This document shows positions 54,415-61,823 of a stretch of 63,263 nucleotides of DNA, piece after piece. The stretch's first letter is position 1; each line of letters begins with the position of its first letter. The translations under genes and the position numbers were made by a program. The stretch covers positions 1 to 63,263 of the forward strand of contig CAMDQH010000009.1 in the NCBI GenBank assembly GCA_945905815.1, in the 5' to 3' direction. Source of the DNA: Bacteriovorax stolpii (GTDB taxonomy: Bacteria; Bdellovibrionota; Bacteriovoracia; Bacteriovoracales; Bacteriovoracaceae). The notes under the pieces are model-generated. The model ran no database searches. It was not told where the DNA came from and saw only the letters and a list, made by a program, of their open reading frames with translations.

Positions 54415-55388
54415 TTATTCAGCAATCTGGCCGCTTCTTTGGCATGATAAGTAAGTATAACATCCGCTCCTGCCCGTCTAAAACACATCAGATTTTCCAT
54501 CATGACTTTATCATGATCAATCCAACCATTTTGAGCTGCGGCCTTAACCATGGCGTACTCTCCGCTCACGTTATAAGCAGCAATCGGCAGAGTGAAGCTT
54601 TGTTTCAGGCGGTAAATGATATCAAGATAAGGAAGCCCAGGCTTTACCATCAAAATATCGGCACCCTCAGCTTCATCCAAAGCTGCTTCTCGAAGTGCTT
54701 CGTCCCCGTTTGCCGGATCCATCTGATAAGTTTTTTTATCACCTTTTTTCGGAGCAGAATCAAGCGCGTCCCGAAAAGGTCCATAGTATCCGGAAGCATA
54801 CTTAGCGGTATAGCTCATGATCATGGTGTTATGAAAACCTTCATTATCTAAAGCATTTCGAATATATCCAACTCGTCCATCCATCATATCCGACGGTCCG
54901 ATAATATCCACACCAGCTTTTGCCTCACAAATTGCTTGTCGGGCCAGTACTTCTAAGGTTGCATCATTTAAAATTTCACCGGTTTTTGAATCCACTAGTC
55001 CGTCATGGCCATCGGAAGAAAAAGGATCAAGAGCAATGTCTCCCATGACCATCATGCCAGGGATCGCTTCCTTAACTGCAAAAATGGCGCGGGCATTTAG
55101 GCCATCCGAGTTATAGGCCTCACGAGCATCCGGAGTTTTTAAATTGTCACTAATGGCCGGAAAAAGTGCGACACTTTTCACGCCCAAAGCATAAAGTTCT
55201 TTCGCTTCTTTGACTAATTGATCAATCGAAAACCGAGCATAACCCGGCATTGATTTAATCGGAATGTTTTGATTTTTTCCTTCAATGACAAACAAGGGAG
55301 CAATTAATTGAGCAGGACTCAAAAAATTCTCGCGCACCATGGAGCGAATCACTTCATTTTGTCGATTGCGGCGTGGACGAATCATCAT
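54411..55388 (-). CDS. hemB: Delta-aminolevulinic acid dehydratase (porphobilinogen synthase)
   Basis: Condenses two 5-aminolevulinate molecules to porphobilinogen in tetrapyrrole synthesis. The 325-residue protein has RPRRNR near the start, FPAISDNLKTPDA, VMGDIALDPFSSDGHDG, SYTAKYASGYYGPF (first Schiff-base Lys) and MVKPGLPYLD (second Lys). The metal-binding stretch has Asp instead of the three Cys found in zinc enzymes (DIALDPFSSDGHDG), so it belongs to the Mg/K-dependent group. The ATG follows the sufE stop by three bases. Confidence 0.96.
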   Translation of the reverse strand: MMIRPRRNRQNEVIRSMVRENFLSPAQLIAPLFVIEGKNQNIPIKSMPGYARFSIDQLVKEAKELYALGVKSVALFPAISDNLKTPDAREAYNSDGLNARAIFAVKEAIPGMMVMGDIALDPFSSDGHDGLVDSKTGEILNDATLEVLARQAICEAKAGVDIIGPSDMMDGRVGYIRNALDNEGFHNTMIMSYTAKYASGYYGPFRDALDSAPKKGDKKTYQMDPANGDEALREAALDEAEGADILMVKPGLPYLDIIYRLKQSFTLPIAAYNVSGEYAMVKAAAQNGWIDHDKVMMENLMCFRRAGADVILTYHAKEAARLLNN

Positions 55389-55391
55389 GGC

Positions 55392-55823
55392 CTAAACCTT
55401 TGTCATCGCCATGGATTTATAAACCACGGCATACATTTGAATTTGTTTCATCATAGCGGCCAAACCATTGGAGCGGTTCATCGAAAGATGTTCGGTAATT
55501 CCAACTTCGGATAAGAATTCTGGTTTGGTGGATAATATTTCATCAGGAGTTGCATCGGAGTAAACCGAAGTGAGAATCCCAACAATACCTTTTACTAAAA
55601 GCGCATCAGAGTCAGCGTGAAAATAAACACGCCCGTCCCTAAACTCAGGACACAACCACACCTGGCTTTGGCATCCCTTCACTTTATATTTCTCTTCACG
55701 CTTATCTTCCGGATAGGCCGGAAGTTGTTTGCCCAGAACGATGAGTTCTTTGTAGCGGTCTTCCCAGTCGTTGAACTGGAGAAACCTGTTCTTTATTTGA
55801 GTTGTACGCTCGGTCAATGTCAC
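55392..55823 (-). CDS. sufE: SufE cysteine-desulfurase sulfur acceptor
   Basis: Accepts persulfide sulfur from SufS for Fe-S cluster assembly. The 143-residue protein matches SufE in length; KVKGCQSQVWL contains the acceptor Cys51 (same position as in E. coli), and ADSDALLVKGIVGIL and TEHLSMNRSNGL are conserved blocks. The GTG start is supported by GGGG about 7 bases upstream and by family length. It is the promoter-proximal gene of the long minus-strand operon, which therefore mixes Fe-S, haem and LPS functions. SufS and SufBCD are not in the window. Confidence 0.93.
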   Translation of the reverse strand: MTLTERTTQIKNRFLQFNDWEDRYKELIVLGKQLPAYPEDKREEKYKVKGCQSQVWLCPEFRDGRVYFHADSDALLVKGIVGILTSVYSDATPDEILSTKPEFLSEVGITEHLSMNRSNGLAAMMKQIQMYAVVYKSMAMTKV

Positions 55824-55847
55824 GTGTTTTCCCCGTTTTATGGCCGT

Positions 55848-55876
55848 ATTATGTCCTGAACAACAGGCTTAGTCAA
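55848..55876 (-). promoter_or_regulatory. Strong promoter of the sufE-hemB-LPS operon
   Basis: On the minus strand TTGACT (55871-55876) and CATAAT (55848-55853) match 5/6 each with a 17-base spacer, 25 bases upstream of the sufE GTG. This is the best sigma70-type promoter found in the window. Confidence 0.7.
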
Positions 55877-55976
55877 AATGCCTAAATAAAAAAAACTGGA
55901 ACGTTAAAGTTAAGGTTAAAGATTTTTGCTCGGAGCACCGAAAATAAGAGTAAGAAACCTGCAAAAGAGTTTGTTT

Positions 55977-57065
55977 ATGGCCTTTGATTTAAAACCACTC
56001 ACCAAAGAAATAATTCACAAAATGAATTATGGGCCCCATACGTTATGGATCGTGAAGCTTGATGATGAAGTTTTTGGTCCATTTGAAATAGAATCTCTTA
56101 AGGATTATGCCGCAGAAAATGAACATCAGTTTGAAACTGCTCTTGCGTCAAGAATGGATACAAATGACTGGCAGCCATTTTTTTCTTATGCACATTTTTT
56201 ATCAATTGCAGATCACTTACAAGCTGAGCGACAAGGATTAGAAAAATATTGGATTCTTAATCAAGGGCAAAAAGCGGGCCCTCTTTCGCGTTTGGACATC
56301 GAAAAAAAGTTTGAGCTTGGTATTCTTTCAATGACTGACCTTGTCTCAGTTGATGATGGACATACGTGGCTGAAGTTTTTCAGTAATGCGGTATTTAATC
56401 CTAATAACAATGAAGTTCAGACACTTCCTGTCGCCCCTCTTGAATCAACTTTTCAAAGAGACGCGGGAGCCCTTAACGAAATAATGGATCATGAGGAAAA
56501 AAATGACACCTATAAAGGTTTAGCTGCCTTGACTCACATGAGTCACAACAAAGATAAACGAAGTTTAAATCTGGAAGAGATGGACCTTAAATCTTTGGAC
56601 GAGACGGAAATGAGCCGCACTCTAAAATGGGCCATTCCTATTTCTGCTGTTGCTGTTGCTGGGATATTCATTATCGTGGGTGCTTTTATTTTACCACTTT
56701 CAAATGAAACAGCATCTATTGATGAAGAAAAAACAAATTTACCTTCAACGGTCCAGCCATCTAGTATCACGAGAAGAACACAAGAACGATCTCCAGCAAG
56801 TTACCGACCACTCAATCAGCAAAGCGCAGGTCTAACAAATGCGCCGGCAATACACGAAAATGAATATCCATCTCATGTAGAAACTCATTTTAATGAACCA
56901 GATTCAAATAATGAGATAGAAAATAATCCACCTCCTGAATCTCAAGAGAACTCACTCGTAAGTAATACTGGTGTAGAGAATGAGACTTTGGATCAAGTTA
57001 TGGGCGAAGTCCCGCCAGAAATTGTTCCTGAGCAACCTGTCGTCGAAGAGTCTGGGGATTTCTAA
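55977..57065 (+). CDS. Tandem GYF_2-domain membrane protein
   Basis: The 362-residue protein has two GYF_2-type domains. The first is LWIVKLDDEVFGPFEIESLKDY ending DWQPF, and the second is YWILNQGQKAGPLSRLDIEKKF ending WLKF, each with the W...GP...L...W pattern. A single span follows near residue 215 (WAIPISAVAVAGIFIIVGAFIL), then a long Ser/Asn/Glu/Pro-rich tail (NNEIENNPPPESQEN) presumably in the periplasm. GYF_2 domains mediate protein contacts, often with envelope or secretion partners. The ATG at 55977 is used; a TTG 51 bases upstream is possible. Its stop overlaps the convergent lipoprotein gene by four bases. Confidence 0.7.
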   Translation: MAFDLKPLTKEIIHKMNYGPHTLWIVKLDDEVFGPFEIESLKDYAAENEHQFETALASRMDTNDWQPFFSYAHFLSIADHLQAERQGLEKYWILNQGQKAGPLSRLDIEKKFELGILSMTDLVSVDDGHTWLKFFSNAVFNPNNNEVQTLPVAPLESTFQRDAGALNEIMDHEEKNDTYKGLAALTHMSHNKDKRSLNLEEMDLKSLDETEMSRTLKWAIPISAVAVAGIFIIVGAFILPLSNETASIDEEKTNLPSTVQPSSITRRTQERSPASYRPLNQQSAGLTNAPAIHENEYPSHVETHFNEPDSNNEIENNPPPESQENSLVSNTGVENETLDQVMGEVPPEIVPEQPVVEESGDF

Positions 57066-57694
57066 TCGTCTTTTAAAGCACGTTTCATTTCAATCAATGC
57101 TTTCCCATCTCTTTTACGCAGGATTTTACAACCACATTCGTATTGATCCTGACTTAGAGGTCTATAGATATTGAACTTTCCATCTTCAATATAACTTGTG
57201 AATTGTTGTTTAAATTTGTCCCTGGCATCCCATTCAAAACAAGTCAGCAAGAGATTTCCAACATCGGTCATTTTCCCTTGATGAATTTTAAAACCAAGTG
57301 CCACGGTTGCAGGTTTTTCCAAATGGTTACGTAGGTAAGCAACGTTATCTGGCAATTCAGAGAAGAAACTAGAAATCATCAAACCAGTTGAAGTATTACA
57401 GCCTCCACCGGACCATAATTCTTTGATTACGTAGTCACCTGGAGGTAGCTTCATGAAAAATGGTCCCTGAGTATCTCCGTACTGATAGCTTTTTTTGGTC
57501 TTGGTATTTTCAAAATAAATAATTGTCGTTTTTCGGTCATGAGGAAAGCCATCTAAAGGCACGACGACATGCCCTACTAATAACCCGTTGCCACCAATTT
57601 TAGAAAGATCTTCACCATGATAAGCATATTCTTTATCAATAGGTCCAGAAGAGCATCCAACCAATAAAAGGCCTAATAAAAGAGGTCGAAACAA
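57062..57694 (-). CDS. Lipoprotein of unknown function
   Basis: The 210-residue precursor has a lipobox (MFRPLLLGLLLVGCSSG, Cys14) and the mature protein begins CSSGPIDKEYAYHG, so it is a lipoprotein. Ser at +2 predicts outer-membrane retention by the E. coli rule. The mature chain is beta-rich (VVPLDGFPHDRKTTIIYF, FFMKLPPGDYVIKELWSGGG), like a prealbumin-fold carboxypeptidase-regulatory domain, with a further Cys (CNTSTG) and Cys-x-Cys (ECGCKI). Function is unknown. Confidence 0.7.
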   Translation of the reverse strand: MFRPLLLGLLLVGCSSGPIDKEYAYHGEDLSKIGGNGLLVGHVVVPLDGFPHDRKTTIIYFENTKTKKSYQYGDTQGPFFMKLPPGDYVIKELWSGGGCNTSTGLMISSFFSELPDNVAYLRNHLEKPATVALGFKIHQGKMTDVGNLLLTCFEWDARDKFKQQFTSYIEDGKFNIYRPLSQDQYECGCKILRKRDGKALIEMKRALKDD

Positions 57695-57743
57695 GAAAAA
57701 GTCCTTTGTTGTCGCGCTAGGCCACTGATAGACTAGCTCTCGC

Positions 57744-58418
57744 GTGAAAAACTCAATAGATAATTTAAAATCATTTTACAGAACTCCCGTGACTCCGGAA
57801 AGTTTTTTTATATCGCTTGAAGGTATTGAAGGCTCAGGTAAAACGACTCAGATTAAGCACATCGAGAAATTACTTATAGATAAAGGCTATCGTGTCTTAA
57901 CTTTGCGGGAGCCAGGCGGAACTGAATTCGGAGAAAAACTCCGGGAAGCCATTCTTAAAAGTTCCACTCCTTTACACCCTCTTGCCGAATGTCATTTGTT
58001 TCTGGCCTCAAGGGCACAACTACTCAAAGAAAAGATTCTTCCCTTCTTATTAGTCCCAAAATCAGTGATTATTTTAGATCGCTACATAGATTCAACCATG
58101 GCCTATCAGGGTAAGGCCCGTCGACTAGGACTTGAAACCGTTCTAGAACTCCATCGCCATGATCCTTTAAATCTTCTTCCTCATCGCACCTACTTCCTAG
58201 ATATCAATTTAGAAACATCTTTAGAGCGTCAGAAATTACGCGGTCAGCAGAAAGACTATTTTGAATCTGAAGAAACAGAATTCCATTTGAATTTGATCGA
58301 TGGCTACAGGGAAATGGCGCAAATTTTTCCCGAACGTATTTTAACCATTGATGCCTCTAAAACTCCGGAAGACATTTCAAAAGTCATTGATATCGATTTA
58401 GGGAAAATTCTCAAATGA
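57744..58418 (+). CDS. tmk: Thymidylate kinase
   Basis: Phosphorylates dTMP to dTDP. The 224-residue protein has the P-loop SLEGIEGSGKTTQ (about residues 24-36), LREPGGTEFGEKLRE, ILDRYIDSTMAYQG with the DR(Y/F/H) motif and the LID-like region RQKLRGQQKD. The GTG start at 57744 lacks a clear ribosome site; an alternative GTG lies 15 codons downstream (VTPESFF). The stop overlaps holB by ATGA. The product links to thyA of this window in dTTP supply. Confidence 0.94.
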   Translation: MKNSIDNLKSFYRTPVTPESFFISLEGIEGSGKTTQIKHIEKLLIDKGYRVLTLREPGGTEFGEKLREAILKSSTPLHPLAECHLFLASRAQLLKEKILPFLLVPKSVIILDRYIDSTMAYQGKARRLGLETVLELHRHDPLNLLPHRTYFLDINLETSLERQKLRGQQKDYFESEETEFHLNLIDGYREMAQIFPERILTIDASKTPEDISKVIDIDLGKILK

Positions 58419-59188
58419 ATATTCATGAAATCCTCATGAAGAAGGCCACCAAAAATGAGCTGGCGCACTTTTATATTTTAGAAAGTTCGGCCCCCGAAGA
58501 AGAATCATATGAACACTTGATGAAATTTACTCACAATTTTATCCGTGACTATTATCAAAAAATCGAAGGAGCTAAACAGAGCATGGCAAATTTGATGGAT
58601 CATCCAGACGTCTATGTCATGGGTAATCATCCTGATTACGCTGATAAAAAAGATCCCAATTACATCGTGGAAGAAGCTGAAGCGATGATTCGTTTTTTTG
58701 AATTCTCTCCGCTTCAAGGCAAGAGAAAATTTGCCGTTATACCTGAAGGGCATAAAGTCACTGAACGAGTTGCCAATAAATGGCTCAAGCTCCTTGAAGA
58801 GCCAAACGGAAGCTCAACCATTTTTTTACTAAATCCTCGACGTCATAAACTTTTAGACACAATTCATTCCCGTGCGCAGCATTTAAGACTACATACGTCA
58901 ATTCCGGCCGTCAGTTTAGAGGAATGGAAGAGGTTTCTAAGCGATAGTAAAACTCAGTCGCTAGCGCAGTTTATCGAGCAAAATTCAAAACAAAATCATG
59001 ATGTCTTTTTCTGGACGAATGAAATGATCAGATGGGAAACAGAGCAGTTCGAAAAGATTGATAGTAAGATTGCCCTAGCAGAATGGTTGAAGAAGCTTAA
59101 GGAAATGGAGATTTTCCATCAACCATCTGCAACAAAATGGACTTTGTTCTATTCTTATCTCCAAACCCACGTTTTACCTCGTTTTTAA
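58415..59188 (+). CDS. holB: DNA polymerase III subunit delta-prime
   Basis: Clamp-loader subunit. The 257-residue protein is short for the family (about 330) and lacks an N-terminal Walker A (ILESSAPEEESYE replaces GxxGxGKT) and zinc cysteines, as in other non-hydrolysing delta-prime proteins. Retained: FFEFSPLQGKRKFAVIPEGHKVTERVANKWLKLLEEP region (in pieces, with the KLLEEP motif), TIFLLNPRRHKLLDTI and SRAQHLRL. It lies between tmk and ricT, the usual place of holB, with overlapping start. The C-terminal collar domain is shortened. Confidence 0.85.
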   Translation: MNIHEILMKKATKNELAHFYILESSAPEEESYEHLMKFTHNFIRDYYQKIEGAKQSMANLMDHPDVYVMGNHPDYADKKDPNYIVEEAEAMIRFFEFSPLQGKRKFAVIPEGHKVTERVANKWLKLLEEPNGSSTIFLLNPRRHKLLDTIHSRAQHLRLHTSIPAVSLEEWKRFLSDSKTQSLAQFIEQNSKQNHDVFFWTNEMIRWETEQFEKIDSKIALAEWLKKLKEMEIFHQPSATKWTLFYSYLQTHVLPRF

Positions 59189-59237
59189 CGGATCACAACT
59201 CATTGACATAGCTCGGAATTACTCTGACAATAGTCCC

Positions 59238-60674
59238 ATGACCATGGATAACCACGAGGAAGAGAGTAACAGAACTCATTCCGCGGAAATTATAATTTCT
59301 GAAGATTATTCTTCAGAAATGGATGCAGAAAGAGAAGCGTCACAAGAAGCAGAAAACCGAGAAGACTCAAGATTCAAAGAAGGACAAGTTCTTCGTTTTG
59401 TCAGAGTCCGCTTTCCAGGTAATTCGCGCTCTTTTGCATTTCTCGTTGGCAGAAGACGTATTGAATACGGCCAAAAAGTTGTAGCGATGTCTGACCGCGG
59501 AATGGCAGTCGGATACGTAAACTCCTTTCCCTACGATGTTCCTTTCAATAAAAGCATGCTTCCTGTTCGCAGCATTTCAAAAGTTGCGATGGATGAAGAT
59601 ATTGTTAAAGATCGAGAAGCTTACCATCAGCAAAAAAATGCCGAAAATATTTGTAACGATTTAATCGCAGAATACCAGTTAGACATGCATTTAACGCACG
59701 TTGAGTTCACATCTTTTGGGAAGAAGGCAGTGTTTTACTTTATTGCTCCAGCACGAGTCGATTTCCGAGATTTGGTAAAAGAACTTGTTGGCCGCCTTAA
59801 AACCAGAATTGAACTTCGTCAGATCTCTGTTCGTGACCGCTCTGCCTCTGTGGGTGGTTTGGGTCCATGCGGACGAGAACTTTGCTGTTCTTCATTTCTT
59901 ACAAAATACGGTAATGCTGGGATTAAAATGGCCAAAAACCAAGATCTCACGCTTAACTTTTCAAAACTTAACGGTGTATGTGGTCAGCTCAAATGTTGCC
60001 TCCAATATGAAGACGAAGTTTACCGCGAAAAACGCTCGCGTCTTCCTAGAGAAGGCGATTTTATTTCGACTCATACGGGTGAAATTGGTCGCGTCGACAG
60101 ACTTCACTTATTAAGTGAGCAGTTTGTGATGATGACTAATCGTGGGATAAGAAAACGATACGTTGTTGATCTCTATAAAGATACGCTCAATAAAGAAGAG
60201 GCCAACTTCCCGCTTGAATTTGAATCCATTTCTGATGAGACGTTTAAAGTTATCGGAATGGACGAAGCCGAGGCCAAGAAAGTTCTAGCGTTTGAAGCCG
60301 GTGTAAAAGCACTCAAGGAACCAAGTAAGAAATTTGCTGATTCCATCTTCGAGTCTCTTTTTGGCGAAAAATCTTTAGGTTATGACTTACCTGATTTAAA
60401 AGAGCCTGAGGGATCTGTGAAGAAAGTTGTCTTCAATCCTGAAGAGGAAGAAGAGATTGCTTACACTATGTCTGCAGATGATATGTTGGATGAGGATGAT
60501 GAAAGTTTATCGAGACCGGATTCTCAATCTGCCAGACCACATCACCAAGATAACCGTGGTGGAAGACCTCAAGGTCAGCAGAACCAAAATCGAAATAATC
60601 AAAATCAAAACCAGAATCAAAACCCAAATAGAAATAACCCAAATCAAAACCGAGGGCCTCGTAATCCGAGGTAA
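59238..60674 (+). CDS. ricT: PSP1/RicT-family protein with N/Q-rich C-terminal tail
   Basis: Homologue of Bacillus YaaT/RicT, a component of the Ric complex that contacts RNase Y. The 478 residues contain the PSP1 domain (EGQVLRFVRVRF to LRQISVRDRSAS). The cysteine-rich GGLGPCGRELCCSSFL and NGVCGQLKCCLQYEDE motifs can carry Fe-S clusters in RicT relatives. A DEDDES-type acidic region precedes a long Asn/Gln/Arg/Gly/Pro tail (about residues 435-478) of low complexity. The acidic N-terminus (residues 1-50) is also low-complexity. The neighbourhood tmk-holB-ricT matches that of Bacillus (with other genes between). The tail is unusual. Confidence 0.88.
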   Translation: MTMDNHEEESNRTHSAEIIISEDYSSEMDAEREASQEAENREDSRFKEGQVLRFVRVRFPGNSRSFAFLVGRRRIEYGQKVVAMSDRGMAVGYVNSFPYDVPFNKSMLPVRSISKVAMDEDIVKDREAYHQQKNAENICNDLIAEYQLDMHLTHVEFTSFGKKAVFYFIAPARVDFRDLVKELVGRLKTRIELRQISVRDRSASVGGLGPCGRELCCSSFLTKYGNAGIKMAKNQDLTLNFSKLNGVCGQLKCCLQYEDEVYREKRSRLPREGDFISTHTGEIGRVDRLHLLSEQFVMMTNRGIRKRYVVDLYKDTLNKEEANFPLEFESISDETFKVIGMDEAEAKKVLAFEAGVKALKEPSKKFADSIFESLFGEKSLGYDLPDLKEPEGSVKKVVFNPEEEEEIAYTMSADDMLDEDDESLSRPDSQSARPHHQDNRGGRPQGQQNQNRNNQNQNQNQNPNRNNPNQNRGPRNPR

Positions 60675-60680
60675 TCTTCG

Positions 60681-61823
60681 ATGCGGATCCTGCACACTTC
60701 CGACTGGCATCTAGGAAAGAGGCTTTTCAAGCTTGATCGCTCTCCGGAGCACGCGCGCTTTCTAGATTGGCTACTAAGCAACCTTATTGATAAAAAAATT
60801 GATCTCCTGCTTGTGGCCGGAGACATTTTTGATACTCCAACTCCTCCGCACCAGTCTCTTGAGATGTTTTATGAGTTTCTTCACCGGGTATCGACTGAAA
60901 CTGAAACCCAAACACTCATCATCGCTGGTAATCATGACTCTGGCCTACTGCTTGAGGCCCCATCAAAGATTCTAGTCTCCCATAGGGTCAAGGTATGGGG
61001 AAAATTATCTGCTAACCAGGAAGATCACTGGCTCAAGATAAATATCAAAGGTGAGACACTTGAAATTTGTGCCATCCCATTTTTTAGATCCTATGAACTT
61101 CTGCCAAATGGCGAAGGCGATGCACTTAGCGTTCTAAAGACATACCTTTCGAAACCAAGAACTGCACCTCAACTCTTGATGCTACATCACTTGGCGGGGA
61201 TTTTTGAAGCGGCCGGCTCTGAGCAGGTCATTACTTTATCCGGAGTTGATTCAATTCCAACTGAGGTCATAGAAGCTTTTGACTACGTGGCACTAGGGCA
61301 TATTCATAAACCACAGAAAATTGCGAAAAATGCCTATTACTCCGGCTCCCCTATCCCCATGCGCTTTTCAGAAACTTATCCAAAGTCACTGATGTTTCTT
61401 GAGTTAAAAAAAGGCATCTTCGAGATCGAGAAAATAGACATTCCACTTTCAAGAGCTTTGCATATTGTGAAAGCGGATGAAGCGAATTGGCGGATGAAGA
61501 TAGATGGATTAGCTAATCAATCTGAATTTACGCCCATGGTGGAAATTCAGTTATCCCTCACCCAACCCGTAATGGGCCTCATTGATGAAATCAAGGAAGC
61601 AATTAGCAAAAAGAAAATGGAACTTCTTTCTTATCTTCCTAATTATTCTGGATCTGAAAAAATAGAACGAAGACACGATCGGTTATTCGAGCTTTCTCCC
61701 TTGGAAGTATTCCAAGAGTTTTACAAATTCAAATATCCAGATGCTCCCGAGATGCCTGCTGATTTAAAAAATGATTTCAAAGAATTGATCCAAAAGGTAA
61801 GCAATGCGCCTGATCAAGCTTAG
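60681..61823 (+). CDS. sbcD: Exonuclease SbcD (Mre11-type nuclease subunit)
   Basis: Mn-dependent nuclease of the SbcCD complex that cleaves hairpins and protein-blocked DNA ends. The 380 residues show the calcineurin-like phosphoesterase motifs in order: MRILHTSDWHLGKRL, LLLVAGDIFDTP, IIAGNHDSG, LMLHHLAG and VALGHIHKPQ. The ATG is preceded by GAGG inside the end of ricT. Its stop overlaps the sbcC ATG by 20 bases, as commonly seen for these subunits. Length is typical (about 400). Confidence 0.96.
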   Translation: MRILHTSDWHLGKRLFKLDRSPEHARFLDWLLSNLIDKKIDLLLVAGDIFDTPTPPHQSLEMFYEFLHRVSTETETQTLIIAGNHDSGLLLEAPSKILVSHRVKVWGKLSANQEDHWLKINIKGETLEICAIPFFRSYELLPNGEGDALSVLKTYLSKPRTAPQLLMLHHLAGIFEAAGSEQVITLSGVDSIPTEVIEAFDYVALGHIHKPQKIAKNAYYSGSPIPMRFSETYPKSLMFLELKKGIFEIEKIDIPLSRALHIVKADEANWRMKIDGLANQSEFTPMVEIQLSLTQPVMGLIDEIKEAISKKKMELLSYLPNYSGSEKIERRHDRLFELSPLEVFQEFYKFKYPDAPEMPADLKNDFKELIQKVSNAPDQA

